Below are positions 20,398-29,384 of a stretch of DNA of 64,000 bases, piece after piece. The position numbers and the translations under genes were made by a program. The stretch comes from JABWBD01 sp040768665 (lineage in GTDB: Bacteria; Planctomycetota; Planctomycetia; Pirellulales; Thermoguttaceae), in the NCBI GenBank assembly GCA_040768665.1, contig JAXGMN010000020.1, forward strand, positions 175,013 through 239,012. The letters are read 5' to 3'. The notes below the pieces were generated by a model. The model searched no databases. It was given only the letters and a program-made list of their open reading frames with translations, and was not told the origin of the DNA. Each line of letters begins with the position of its first letter. Position 1 is the first letter of the stretch.

Positions 20398-20540
20398 AGC
20401 GTACGTCCTTCTTCTTTTCAATGATATGCAGGGCTCTGTTCGGCGCTTCCGGCCGCTATTATCGAGCATTGTTCTGACGGAGCAAGGGGGCGGTCTTCTC
20501 GACAGCGCCGCCGACGTCCGACGCGAGCGATCGGCAGTTC

Positions 20541-20644
20541 TTCGAGGCTGTCCGGAAACGGGGGCTGGCTCCCGGATGCTGTGTGTTCGAGACGGAGATC
20601 AAACAAGATATAGGGTCCTTGCCCCGTTTCCGGATAGGCTCGAA
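20541..20644. repeat. Palindromic core-box element, outer-stem type A (second copy)
   Basis: Arms 20541-20563 and 20622-20644 pair over 23 bp with two mismatches. The interior repeats the landmarks of the copy at 671-761: GGATGCTGTGTG, then AAGATATAGGG. The left core box GGGGCTGGCTCC is clear and the right one (CCTTGCCCC) is degenerate. It lies in the 480-bp gap upstream of the PfkB gene. Confidence 0.85.
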
Positions 20645-20749
20645 GCCATCTCGACTTTTTCGGAAACCAATTTGGGCGAGGCACTCGGCCGTAAGTGACG
20701 GCGATGGTAGAGCGAATGGGATTGTCCCTCACGGCTTGGCCTGAACCTT

Positions 20750-20778
20750 TTGCACATCGGCACCGCGTCGACTATCAT
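20750..20778 (+). promoter_or_regulatory. Predicted promoter upstream of the orphan gene at 20880
   Basis: TTGCAC (20750-20755), 17 bp, TATCAT (20773-20778). The hexamers are plausible sigma-70 and the position, about 100 bp before the orphan reading frame, fits. Unsupported by other data. Confidence 0.4.
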
Positions 20779-20879
20779 GAAGTCGTGTAAGCGAAAAAAG
20801 TGGCGGAAGAAAAGGGAAGATGCCATTTTTCAACACCTTGAAAGTCCTTGCCGCCGGGCGGACGCAGTAGACAGCCGCT

Positions 20880-21668
20880 TTGAATCGGATCGCGGGAACC
20901 CTTGAACGGTTAGAGAGAACATTGAGCTCGAAAGCAGGTGCCGAAAGCTCTGAGTCTGCCGCCGCGGAACAAAAACCGGAAGCACGGAACGAACTCCGGC
21001 AGGGGGAAGGGCAAAGCCTTTATGAGAGGCAGGCTGCGGACCGCGTATCGGGTCTTAAGGCCGAAGCCGCCGGAAAGATCAGCCGGAAATACGGCTTTTA
21101 TCTTGCCCGTCTTGTCGAAATCACCCGCCATCCCGTTTCAAACAAGCCGGAAACAACGGCCGAAGCGATCAGGAAGGTCTATTTGGATGCCCTGATCTTT
21201 TTTGACCTGATCCCTTTGCTCAACAACGAGTCAACCTGGCTGGGTGACGGGGCGCTCCGCCTGAGCGAGGCCCTTTTTCTCGACGAAAAACCCCTGGAAA
21301 AGCTGGATGCCGAGTCGATAGCAAGAATCCTCTATGCGACGGACTTGATTTCCGAGTGTTTTGAGCGCACCCAAACGGGAATCAGGATCATCAGCGGGGT
21401 GTTGAGGGAGGGGATTGTGGAGAATAACCCGATTTCGCAGGAAATCCTCCGCGAAACCGCCCGATGGAGCCGCCTGTTGGACGATCCCGAAGGCGGCGTC
21501 ACAATGCCCTCCGAACGTGTCCGGAGCTTTGTCTCCATGACCCGGGAATTTCTTGAAAACGAAACCGCCCTGCTGGCGCTTTATTACGAGCTTGCCGAAT
21601 TCAGCCGCCGGCTGTGGCGGCAGGGCCGCAGCGAACTTCGTAACGGCCGGACGTCCAAACCCGAATAG
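20880..21668 (+). CDS. Orphan protein of unknown function
   Basis: 262 aa if the TTG at 20880 is the start; the preceding in-frame codon is a TAG at 20868, no ATG is available nearby and no clear ribosome site is seen. I recognise no domain. The product is helical and charged, with a low-complexity N-terminal part (SSKAGAESSESAAAEQKPEA) and a better ordered region from residue 60 (ISRKYGFYLARLVEITRHP ... YLDALIFFDLIPLLNNES). There are no membrane segments and no signal peptide. Codons end in T or A more often than in neighbouring genes, and it lies beside a cluster of gene fragments, so it may be a recent arrival. It could be intact or lack its real N-terminus. Confidence 0.5.
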   Translation: MNRIAGTLERLERTLSSKAGAESSESAAAEQKPEARNELRQGEGQSLYERQAADRVSGLKAEAAGKISRKYGFYLARLVEITRHPVSNKPETTAEAIRKVYLDALIFFDLIPLLNNESTWLGDGALRLSEALFLDEKPLEKLDAESIARILYATDLISECFERTQTGIRIISGVLREGIVENNPISQEILRETARWSRLLDDPEGGVTMPSERVRSFVSMTREFLENETALLALYYELAEFSRRLWRQGRSELRNGRTSKPE

Positions 21669-21766
21669 CATTTTGCGGGTTGGACCCGGACGGAATTCTG
21701 GCCCTTCTGGCACTGTAGTTGTTTTCCTACAGATGTCGGGAGCGAGGTTGATGACGCAGTTGCTGA

Positions 21767-22038
21767 TCACACAGTCGACCGAGGCGTCGGGCAGGGGTAG
21801 CCGGTCGATGGTCGCTCGGCCAAGACCGCCACGCCTACGGCGCTCAACGGGCCCACGACGCGCAACAGGAGACTGTTCACAAACACGACTCCCAAATTGT
21901 TGAGCCAGTGAAGCGGTTTGCTCGTCGAGAGTCCGCGGCGCGGAGCCAGCATCTCACCGGCGGCCATTACCGACAGGACGCCGACAAAGAAGCCCAGGCG
22001 GATGGCCGCGACGCCAGCCGGTCGTCGCCGATCCAGTC
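21767..22038 (-). pseudogene. N-terminal fragment of a sterol desaturase / fatty acid hydroxylase-type protein
   Basis: On the minus strand the frame reads AIRLGFFVGVLSVMAAGEM then LAPRRGLSTSKPLHWLNNLG and VVFVNSLLLRVV, the usual start of planctomycete sterol-desaturase-family membrane proteins ('E.LAPRR', 'W.NNL'). It stops after about 80 residues; none of the histidine boxes that bind the di-iron centre remain. No start codon precedes it: it follows directly on the cysteine desulfurase fragment. I read it as a truncated gene. Confidence 0.55.
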
Positions 22039-22320
22039 CTAGGCGATCCGGCAGGCCTCGCCGAGCGCCACGGCAAGAAGGACGTTCTCGGTGCCTCCCG
22101 AGGTGAAGACCACTTCCGTGGGATCGCAGCCGATGAGCATCGCCACCTGGGACCGGGCCTTTTCGACGGCGTCGCGGGCCGGCACGCCCGCCCAGTGCAG
22201 ACTCGACGGGTTCCCGAATCCTACCGCGAGATACGGCGCCATCGCCGCGACGACCTCCGGGGCCAGCGGAGTGGAGGCGTTGAAGTCGAGATAGACTGGC
22301 TCGTTCTTTTCCATGGACAT
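22039..22320 (-). pseudogene. Truncated cysteine desulfurase (NifS/IscS-type), N-terminal 93 residues
   Basis: The start VYLDFNASTPLAPEVVAAM and GNPSSLHWAG, then VVFTSGGTENVLLA, match the first quarter of NifS-like class V aminotransferases. A TAG at 22039-22041 ends the frame; the PLP lysine, the catalytic cysteine loop and the whole C-terminal domain are gone. A complete enzyme has about 380-400 residues. It adjoins two other fragments on the same strand, so it is decayed, not a small functional protein. Confidence 0.75.
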
Positions 22321-22330
22321 TGGAGCATCC

Positions 22331-22516
22331 CTAATTGGCCACCCGCGCCGAGGTGCGTCCCAGCCGCTGTTTCTCGGCGTTGATTTGTTCGGAGGTTCGC
22401 CGCACGGGCGATTCCTGCCGATCCAGCAGGCGAAGCAAATCGCGCACCAGCTTGGGCCTCGCCAGGTAGTAGCAGCGAAGGACGCACCGCGAGAAGTACC
22501 CCCTGCCGTAGACCAT
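22331..22516 (-). pseudogene. Short reading frame, probably the C-terminal remnant of a larger protein
   Basis: 61 codons, rich in Arg and Leu (YFSRCVLRCYYLARPKLVRD), ending RTSARVAN. The pattern recalls the tail of B12-binding radical SAM proteins, but I cannot be sure. It begins 18 bp after the efflux adaptor gene stops and ends 10 bp before the desulfurase fragment. The GAGGAG before its ATG is too close to be a normal ribosome site. Confidence 0.35.
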
Positions 22517-22533
22517 GCTCCTCGGTGGTCGAC

Positions 22534-23865
22534 CTATGGCCCTTGCGGATCGAGCACCTGGACCGGCTCGCCATCGCGGAGCGACTCCGCGTGTGCAAGC
22601 ACGACCAGTTCGTCGCCCTTCAGGCCGCCGCGGACTTCATACTCGCCACCGCTTCGGAGTCCCAGGGCCACGGGCGTCCGCACCGCTCTGCCGTCTCGGA
22701 CGCAATAACAGAAGTCGCCCCCGGCGTCGCGAACCAACGCGGCCACCGGAATGGCGAGCGCATCGTCGCGATGGTCCAGGAGAATCGAGGCGGTTGCATA
22801 CATCCCCGGGCGCAACAGGCCTTTCTCGTTCGGCAAGTCGATTTCCGTCACGAGCGAACGGTTCGTCGCGTCGAGGATCCAACTGGTCCGTGTGACCTTC
22901 CCCTCAATCTGCCGCCCGCCGTCGGCCTGCGCGGTGATAATGGCCGCGTCGCCCGCGTCGACCAAGGGTGCTTCCAGTTCGGGGACATCGATGAATACGC
23001 GAACGACCTCGGCGCGGACGATCACGAGGAGCGGATTCGAGCCGCCGTTGGGCTGCACGTAGTGTCCCTTGTCGACCCGCCGGCTGGTGACGATACCCTC
23101 GAAAGGCGCGCGGATCTCGGTATAGCCGAGCATCGTGTTTGCCCGGGCGAGTTGCGCCTGCGCGACACGGAGGCGAGCCTCGGCCGTTCGCTGGTCGGCT
23201 CGGGCTTGTGCCACGTCGGCCTCGCTCTGAACGAGTCCAGCCTGGGCGGATTCGACTCGGGCCGCCGCCTCCAATCGGGCCGCTTGGGCGGCACGGGCCT
23301 GATTTAAGGTCTCATCGGCCAGCTTGGCCGTGACGGAGCCGCTCTCGGCCAATTGCCTTACGCGGGCGTACTCGGACTGCCAGCGCTGGTGGTCGGCTTC
23401 GGCGCGGCTCACGCCGGCCTCGGCCTCGCGGATCGCCGCGCGGGCCGTGGTTTGCCCCGCTTCGGCCGCACGGGCCGCCGCCTCGGCCTGGTGGATTTCC
23501 GCCTCCGCCTGAGCGACCAAGGCCTCGCGCTGGTTCACTTCGTCCCGCAGCTCCGGAACGGAGAGCCGCACCAGGACCTGCCCCGCTTCGACGCGATCGC
23601 CGATGTCGACGCCGACCTCTTCCACGTAGCCGGCCACTTTGGCAAACAGGGGCGTCTCTTCGAACGCCTGCACGCGGCCCGGCTGGACGGTCACGCGCTG
23701 GAGCGTTTTCCGTTGGAGTTTGCCGGCCGTGACATTGCGGATCGATTCGGCCGCCCGCGAGCCGGTCTCTTCCGGCGAGGTCTGTGCCGCGGTCGTTCCG
23801 CCGCATCCGGCCGTGGCCAGGGCGCCGATCAGAACGAGTGTCACGTGCAGAATGAGGCGAATCAT
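22534..23865 (-). CDS. RND efflux periplasmic adaptor (HlyD/AcrA family), lipoprotein
   Basis: 443 aa. A lipobox (ALATAGC, Cys21) anchors it to a membrane. Order: barrel-sandwich/lipoyl half at residues 60-110 (VAGYVEEVGVDIGDRVEAGQVL), a long Ala/Glu-rich coiled-coil hairpin at about 110-235, the second lipoyl half (IRAPFEGIVTSRRVDKGHYVQ), then beta-barrel and membrane-proximal domains (LRPGMYATASI, IPVAALV). It bridges the RND permease to the outer-membrane channel. Its ATG overlaps the permease stop by 4 bp, so translation is coupled. The TolC partner is encoded divergently upstream of the operon. Confidence 0.93.
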   Translation of the reverse strand: MIRLILHVTLVLIGALATAGCGGTTAAQTSPEETGSRAAESIRNVTAGKLQRKTLQRVTVQPGRVQAFEETPLFAKVAGYVEEVGVDIGDRVEAGQVLVRLSVPELRDEVNQREALVAQAEAEIHQAEAAARAAEAGQTTARAAIREAEAGVSRAEADHQRWQSEYARVRQLAESGSVTAKLADETLNQARAAQAARLEAAARVESAQAGLVQSEADVAQARADQRTAEARLRVAQAQLARANTMLGYTEIRAPFEGIVTSRRVDKGHYVQPNGGSNPLLVIVRAEVVRVFIDVPELEAPLVDAGDAAIITAQADGGRQIEGKVTRTSWILDATNRSLVTEIDLPNEKGLLRPGMYATASILLDHRDDALAIPVAALVRDAGGDFCYCVRDGRAVRTPVALGLRSGGEYEVRGGLKGDELVVLAHAESLRDGEPVQVLDPQGP

Positions 23866-26800
23866 GCTGGAACTCCTGAGCCACCAGTGAAGGGTCTGTC
23901 GAGGGAGCCGGCGTAGTGGACGCTCGCGGGATCATCCGGATCGAGGGAAGGCGAATCGGTGGAAGCGCGGCGCTGGATGAGAGCGAAGACGCTGGGAAGG
24001 ACGAAAAGGGTGGCGGCGGTGGCCGCGACGAGACCCCCGACGACGGCTCGGCCCAGGGGCGCGTTTTGCTGGCCGGCCTCGCCGAACGCCAGCGCCATCG
24101 GCAACATGCCGGCGATCATGGCAGAACTTGTCATCAACACGGCGCGCAAACGGCTGCCGGCTCCCCGTACCGCGGCGGCCGGCGCGTCGGCCCCTTCGCG
24201 CCGGGTCTGTTCGGCGAAGGTCACCAGGAGAATCGCGTTGGCCATGGCCACGCCGATGGCCATGATCGCTCCGATGAAGGATTGGATGTTGAGCGTTGTC
24301 CCGGTAAGGTAAAGGATCAAGACGACGCCGGCGATCACCGCCGGGACCGTCGAAACGGTGGTCAAGGCCAGGCGGAGTGACTGGAAATTTGCGGTCAGCA
24401 ACAGGAAGACGACCACCACTGCCAAGCCGAGGCCGACGGCCAAACCGTTCTGCATCTCGCGCATGGGCGGGATTTGGCCGCGGATCTCGACCAGCGAGCC
24501 GCGAGGCAGATCGCCGGCCCGCTTCATCGCGGCGGTAATTTGCTCGGAGACGCGGCCCAGGTCGGCGCCCACGATGTTTGCCGTGAGGCTCACCTGCCGC
24601 TTCATGTTGTATCGGTCGTACTGCCCCGGCATCGTACCACGGTGGATGTTGGCCACGTCGCGCATGAGCACGCGACTGGTCTCGCCTTGCTTGAGCGGGA
24701 TCAGTTCCAGGTCGCTCGCGGAGTCGACGACCTGGACGTTGTCGGGCAAGCGGACGCCGGTGCGGGGGATCTCCACTTGCACCTGGTAGCCGATGCCCGA
24801 CTTGGGATCGGCCCAGAAGTTTGGCGTCGTAAAACGGCTGGAAGACGTTGCGGTGACCAGAGCCCGCGACACGTCGACCGGCGTCAGGCCGACCAGGCCG
24901 GCCTTTTCCCGGTCGACGTTCACTTCGATGGTCGGGTAGTCGAGCGATTGTGCGAACTGCAGGTCGCGCAGCGCCGGGAGTTGGGCCAACTCGTCGAAAA
25001 CTCTCTGGGCATACTCGCGGCTCTCGGCGAAGTCGGGGCCGGCGACCGCGATCTCGACGGGCGTGGGCGATCCGAAGCTCATCACTTCGTTGATGATGTC
25101 CGACGGCTCGAAGGAGAATCGCATCTCGGGCATCGCCTGCTTGAGTTTGTCGCGGAGACGCTCCTTGAGCGCCTCGACGTCGATCCCGGCACGTTCATCG
25201 AGCGCCACCCAGAGGATCGCTTCCTCCGGTCCGCGCGACCACTGGTAGACGGCGTTGATCGGATAGCTGGAAGGGATGGTGCCGACGTAGCCGAGCGTGA
25301 GTTGGACGTTCTGCCCGCCCACCTCCTCTTCCACGAGGTTGAGCGTTTCGAGGGCGATCTGCTCGCTTCGCACGAAGGTCGTTCCGTCGGCGGCGCGGAG
25401 CCGGAGGCGGAACTGCGAGGCATCGGCCTGCGGAAAAATGTCGCGTCCCAAGCGGCTGCCGACCGAGACGATGACCAGCCCGCTGGCCACCAGATAGATC
25501 GCCACCCAGACCAGCCGGAGGCGGACGAATTTCGCCAGCATCCACTCGTAGCCGCCCCGCAGCCGGTCGAACAGCGTGGGACCGGCATGCGTTTGGCCGT
25601 GGGAGTGGCGAAGCAGCCAAACGGAGAGCACGGGCACGAACGTGCTGGAGAGGATATAGGAAGCGAGCATGGAGAAACCGACGGCCAGCGACAGGGGAAC
25701 GAACAACGCCCGGGCCGCCCCCTCCATGAAGAACGACGAGACGAAGACCGCCAGGATACAGAGCATGGCCAGAAGCCGCGGGATCGCCGTTTCCGCCGAA
25801 CCGTCGCGAACCGCGCGGGCCAGAGGCTTGCCGCGCTGCAGGTGAGAATGGATATTCTCGATGGCGACCGTCGCCTCGTCGACCAGCACGCCGATGGCCA
25901 GCGCCAGACCGCCCAGGGTCATCAGATTGATCGTCTGGCCCGTGAACCACAAGGCGACCACCGAGGTCATCAGGGCCAGGGGGATGTTGAGAACGACGAC
26001 CAGAGCGCTCCGCCAGTCACGCAGGAACAGCAGGATCATCAGGCCGACGAGGATCGCACCGAGGAGCCCTTCGCTCACCACTCCGGCAACCGCGCGGGTG
26101 ACGTAGGGCGATTGGTCGAGCTCGAAACTGACCTTGATGTCCGGTGGCAGGGCGGCCTGCATGTCGGGCAGGGCCTTGCGGATATTATGGATCACGCTCA
26201 GCGTGGAGGCGTCGGATCGCTTCGTGGCGAGGATGTAGACGGCGCGGCGACCGTTGGCCAGCGCGTAGCCGGTCGGGGCGTCCATGAAATCCTTCACATA
26301 GCCGATATCGCGGAGGTAGACACTTCCCCGGTTGCCGAGACGAATCGGAATGGTTTCCAGATCGCTGACGTTGCGGACCACCGAGTTGACGGGAACGATC
26401 GGATAGCGGTCGCCCTCGACGATGTTGCCGGAAGGGCTGATCGTATTGCCGCGGCCCAGCGCCGAAACAACTTCCTCGGGCGACATCCCGTAGGAGCGCA
26501 GACGCTGGGGATCGACCGTGACGACGACCGTTCGCTGACTGCCGCCGAACGGTGGCGGGGCCGACACTCCGGGCAGGCTGGCGAACATCGGGCGCACGCG
26601 GAACAGAGCGAGATCCTGAATCTCGGCGATCGTCCGAGTCTCGCTCGATAGCACGAGGTAACCGACCGGAACGCTCCCCGTGTCGAATCGCATGACGAAC
26701 GGGGAAACCGTTCCCGGCGGCATGAACGCTTGGGAGCGGTTGACGTAGTTGATCGTCTCGGCCATCGCCTGGGCCATGTTCGTGCCCGGATGGAAAAACA

Positions 26801-27128
26801 ACTTCATCAAGGCCACGCCCTGGATGTTTCGCGACTCGACGTGATGGATGCCGCTGATGTAGAGGAAGTGGTACTCGTAGTAGTTCGTCAGGTAGCCTTC
26901 CATCTGCGCCGGATCCATGCCGCCGTACGGCTGGCAGACATAGATCACCGGCAGGTTCAGACTCGGAAAGATGTCGACCTCCATCCCCTTGGGAAGGCCC
27001 GAGGGATACGGAATTCCCACCTGCTCAAAAACGGGACGGCCCAGGGCCAGAAAGCAGGCCAGACTGATGGCGAGAATCGCCACCATGACCATAAGAGGGC
27101 GGCGGAGCGCGGAGAGGATCAGATTCAT
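23862..27128 (-). CDS. RND-family efflux permease (AcrB/CusA-like)
   Basis: 1088 aa, a full 12-helix resistance-nodulation-division pump. The N-terminal helix precedes a long periplasmic loop (FPSLNLPVIYVCQPYGG); GLALAIGVLVDEATVAIENI lies in the proton-relay helix region; the second half has the repeat GAIMAIGVAMANAILLV. This class uses proton influx to export drugs, metals or lipids. Canonical drug pumps have two adjacent Asp in TM4; here GVLVDEATVAIEN has a single Asp followed by Glu, a variation worth noting. Substrate not readable. It is first in the operon after the promoter at 27340-27374, apart from a possible 53-residue leader peptide. Confidence 0.93.
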   Translation of the reverse strand: MNLILSALRRPLMVMVAILAISLACFLALGRPVFEQVGIPYPSGLPKGMEVDIFPSLNLPVIYVCQPYGGMDPAQMEGYLTNYYEYHFLYISGIHHVESRNIQGVALMKLFFHPGTNMAQAMAETINYVNRSQAFMPPGTVSPFVMRFDTGSVPVGYLVLSSETRTIAEIQDLALFRVRPMFASLPGVSAPPPFGGSQRTVVVTVDPQRLRSYGMSPEEVVSALGRGNTISPSGNIVEGDRYPIVPVNSVVRNVSDLETIPIRLGNRGSVYLRDIGYVKDFMDAPTGYALANGRRAVYILATKRSDASTLSVIHNIRKALPDMQAALPPDIKVSFELDQSPYVTRAVAGVVSEGLLGAILVGLMILLFLRDWRSALVVVLNIPLALMTSVVALWFTGQTINLMTLGGLALAIGVLVDEATVAIENIHSHLQRGKPLARAVRDGSAETAIPRLLAMLCILAVFVSSFFMEGAARALFVPLSLAVGFSMLASYILSSTFVPVLSVWLLRHSHGQTHAGPTLFDRLRGGYEWMLAKFVRLRLVWVAIYLVASGLVIVSVGSRLGRDIFPQADASQFRLRLRAADGTTFVRSEQIALETLNLVEEEVGGQNVQLTLGYVGTIPSSYPINAVYQWSRGPEEAILWVALDERAGIDVEALKERLRDKLKQAMPEMRFSFEPSDIINEVMSFGSPTPVEIAVAGPDFAESREYAQRVFDELAQLPALRDLQFAQSLDYPTIEVNVDREKAGLVGLTPVDVSRALVTATSSSRFTTPNFWADPKSGIGYQVQVEIPRTGVRLPDNVQVVDSASDLELIPLKQGETSRVLMRDVANIHRGTMPGQYDRYNMKRQVSLTANIVGADLGRVSEQITAAMKRAGDLPRGSLVEIRGQIPPMREMQNGLAVGLGLAVVVVFLLLTANFQSLRLALTTVSTVPAVIAGVVLILYLTGTTLNIQSFIGAIMAIGVAMANAILLVTFAEQTRREGADAPAAAVRGAGSRLRAVLMTSSAMIAGMLPMALAFGEAGQQNAPLGRAVVGGLVAATAATLFVLPSVFALIQRRASTDSPSLDPDDPASVHYAGSLDRPFTGGSGVPA

Positions 27129-27144
27129 GCGGCAGGCTCTCAGT

Positions 27145-27306
27145 TCAACGCGGCGTCTGCGGCAAAAGGCCGGGTGGCCGTTGAGCCGTAGGAGGGGATG
27201 TCGCGACGGGCGATGCCTTGGGGAGATCGAAGGAAGGTATCACCGGATTCCCGGAGAACGGCCTTTTTTGCCAACCCGGGCTGGCGTTAATGATCCATTT
27301 TTTCAT
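27145..27306 (-). CDS. Possible 53-residue leader peptide of the RND efflux operon
   Basis: ATG at 27306, preceded by GGGAG at 4 nt, product MKKWIINASPGWQKRPFSGN ..., rich in Pro and Ser (ASPVATSPPTAQRPPG), stop 16 bp before the permease start. It lies about 25 nt after the start point expected from the -10 hexamer at 27340-27345. A leader peptide with proline runs could tune translation of the pump genes. No homologue is known to me; it may be chance. Confidence 0.35.
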   Translation of the reverse strand: MKKWIINASPGWQKRPFSGNPVIPSFDLPKASPVATSPPTAQRPPGLLPQTPR

Positions 27307-27339
27307 GGCACTCCCGGGATGGCGACCCCTTTCTTGACG

Positions 27340-27374
27340 AGTGTAAAGGGCAGAAGATGAAAAGACGATGAAAA
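27340..27374 (-). promoter_or_regulatory. RND operon promoter with OmpR-type direct repeat
   Basis: On the minus strand TTTTCAT (27368-27374), 4 bp, TTTTCAT (27357-27363), then 11 bp and TACACT (27340-27345). The 11-bp repeat period and the location over the -35 position are the geometry of sites bound by OmpR/PhoB-type response regulators that activate transcription. The same arrangement, with the same 11-bp distance to a -10, occurs at 33262-33296 before the polyferredoxin gene. Confidence 0.65.
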
Positions 27375-27535
27375 CCACAGGGGCTCTCCAATCGCTTTTG
27401 CCGGTTGTTAAGCCAAAACCGAAAAGTCCGGCAAATTCGTTGAAATCGCCGGCGATCCCGGGCCGATGCGGATGGATGCGGGCTTCGAGTCGAAGCCTTG
27501 AGACGGCATCCTTCGCTGTTTTCCCGGGGGGAAGT

Positions 27536-29122
27536 ATGCTTCGCATTGCCAAGCGCGTGCGGCGCCGCTGCCTATTGGCAGCCCTTGTGTTAACTGTTGC
27601 CGTCTGCCGACCGGCTGGATTTGCGCCCCCGGGAAAGGCAGCGGACCATGGGGGCCGGTTCGTGCAGGAAGCGACTCCAGCCAACCCTCCGGCTCTCTTC
27701 GCCAAGGAACCGCCGCCGGGCAATCCCCCCAGCGCGTTCGATGCCGAGACCAGGCAGGGACCAATCCATTCCGGTCCATGTCGGATCGAAGAGGACCTAC
27801 CCCGGGCTGCGGCCAGCGCCGGTAGTCCCGTTGGTGGCGAGATCCTCTCGATCGACTTCACGCGGGCTCTGTCGATTGTTGCGGGGCGGAATCCCGAAGT
27901 GGCCTTCGCGCACGCCCGCCACCGCGAGGCCTATGCGCAATGGCAGGCGGCGAGGATCCTTTGGCTTCCGTCGGTCCGCGCGGGTGTTAGTTACCACAAA
28001 CACGACGGCACGCTTCAGGACGCTCGCGGCCAGATACTCGACATCAGCCGCGGTTCGCTGCAGGCCGGGATGGGAGCCTACGCCGTCGGCGCCGGGACAA
28101 CTCCGATCCCGGGTGTCGTCGCCAGATTCGGCATGGCCGAAGCGATTTTTGAGCCGCGGGTGACCGGCTACGCAGCCGCCGCGCGGGCCAATGCGACCCG
28201 AACCACCCTCCACGACATCCTCCTGGAAACTTCGCTGGCCTACCAGCAGTGGTTGCGGGCGGTGCAGTTGCAGGCGATTGCCGAGGAGACTGCGGCCAAC
28301 TCGGAGCAGTTGGCGGAATTGACCGAGAGTTTTGCCCGTACCGGGCAAGGGTTGAAAGCCGATGCCGAGCGAGCCCGAGTCGAACTGATGCTGCGCCGCA
28401 CTGGGGTCGCACAGGTCGAGGAGGAGATCGCGGTCGCTTCGGCCCGGCTCATCCAGTTGCTGCACATTCGCCCCGAGACGACGCTGGTCCCGGAGGAGCC
28501 GACGGTGGTGCCGATCGAGCTCGTCGCGGTGGATGTACCGCGGACGGAATTGCTGAGCATCGGGTTGTCGAATCGTCCCGAACTGGCCGAGGCACGCAAT
28601 CTGGTCTGCGAGGCCGTGAATCGGTACCGCCGCGAGCAGTGGTCGCCTTGGCTGCCCAGCGCGATCCTCGCCACCAGTTATACCGGCTTCGGGGGCGGGA
28701 CAGGAAGCGATCTGGACGACTTCGGCGACCGCATGGATTTCGACGCGGTGGCGTTCTGGGAGATCCGCAACCTGGGATTCGGCGAGCGTGCCGCGAGGAA
28801 TCGGGCGCGCGCACAAATGGATCAGGCCGAGCTGGAGCAGATCCGGCGGATGGACGAGGTCGCCCGCGAAGTGGTCGAGGCCCATGCCCGCGTGCTGGCC
28901 CGGCAGCGGCAGATCCCGCTGGCCGAGCAGTCCGTGCAATCGGCGATGGAATCCTACCGTTTGAATCTCTCGCGGATCCGCGACGGCCAGGGGCTGCCGA
29001 TCGAGGTGCTGCAATCGATCCAGGCGCTGGACCAGACCCGCCGCGAGTATCTCCGCGCCGTGGTTGCGTACAACGAGGCCCAGTTTCAACTGCAGCGTTC
29101 GCTGGGCTGGCCGGTCCGGTGA
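27536..29122 (+). CDS. Outer-membrane efflux channel, TolC family
   Basis: 528 aa from the ATG at 27536, chosen for GGGGGGAAGT just before it and the signal-peptide-like start (MLRIAKRVRRRCLLAALVLTVAV). The frame is open to 27368 without homology. Two OEP repeats are visible: residues ~110-310 (FTRALSIVAGRNPEVAFAHA, ETSLAYQQWL) and ~330-528 (ELLSIGLSNRPELAEARNLV, AHARVLARQRQIPLAEQSV, QSIQALDQTRREYLRAVVAYN). TolC proteins form the trimeric exit duct for RND pumps. It is transcribed away from the permease/adaptor operon, 408 bp apart; no promoter of its own is obvious. Confidence 0.9.
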   Translation: MLRIAKRVRRRCLLAALVLTVAVCRPAGFAPPGKAADHGGRFVQEATPANPPALFAKEPPPGNPPSAFDAETRQGPIHSGPCRIEEDLPRAAASAGSPVGGEILSIDFTRALSIVAGRNPEVAFAHARHREAYAQWQAARILWLPSVRAGVSYHKHDGTLQDARGQILDISRGSLQAGMGAYAVGAGTTPIPGVVARFGMAEAIFEPRVTGYAAAARANATRTTLHDILLETSLAYQQWLRAVQLQAIAEETAANSEQLAELTESFARTGQGLKADAERARVELMLRRTGVAQVEEEIAVASARLIQLLHIRPETTLVPEEPTVVPIELVAVDVPRTELLSIGLSNRPELAEARNLVCEAVNRYRREQWSPWLPSAILATSYTGFGGGTGSDLDDFGDRMDFDAVAFWEIRNLGFGERAARNRARAQMDQAELEQIRRMDEVAREVVEAHARVLARQRQIPLAEQSVQSAMESYRLNLSRIRDGQGLPIEVLQSIQALDQTRREYLRAVVAYNEAQFQLQRSLGWPVR

Positions 29123-29315
29123 GGACCGCCCGGCGCGTGCACTCAGCTCATCCCACCCGTAAGACGGAATCGCGCCCGAGATTGCCTCCAACGCCGTCGG
29201 CGCGGCTGGCCAACGTGTGGCGTCGCCGGGGGGCCCCCGCCCGCTGATCGGCGAATCTCGGCATTCAATCAACCGATGCGAAAGCGGCGCGGTCCTCCTC
29301 GCGTGGAGGCCAGAT

Positions 29316-29343
29316 TTGCCACATGGGGCGTACCTGGTAGAAT
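29316..29343 (+). promoter_or_regulatory. Predicted promoter of the small toxin-antitoxin-like cluster
   Basis: TTGCCA (29316-29321), 16 bp, TAGAAT (29338-29343), about 40 bp before the ATG at 29385. Good match to sigma-70. The rest of the 262-bp gap after the TolC gene holds GC-rich sequence without recognisable features. Confidence 0.55.
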
Positions 29344-29384
29344 GAAGGTCGCGAGTAGTTGGCAGAGTGTGAGAAGAGCGCGGA

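Noticed and set aside
20541..20644. Intrinsic terminator for a neighbouring gene
   Set aside because: The hairpin matches a repeat family found at many loci, including leaders and operon interiors, and lacks a T-run, so a general terminator role is not supported.
20776..20905. Small basic frame MKSCKRKKWRKKRE before the orphan gene
   Set aside because: Its ATG overlaps the -10 hexamer of the predicted promoter, so it would not be in the transcript, and it has no ribosome site.
24474..26651. 725-codon open frame opposite the RND permease
   Set aside because: Also a shadow; rich in Arg, Asp and His in the manner of antisense frames, with no ribosome site or motif.
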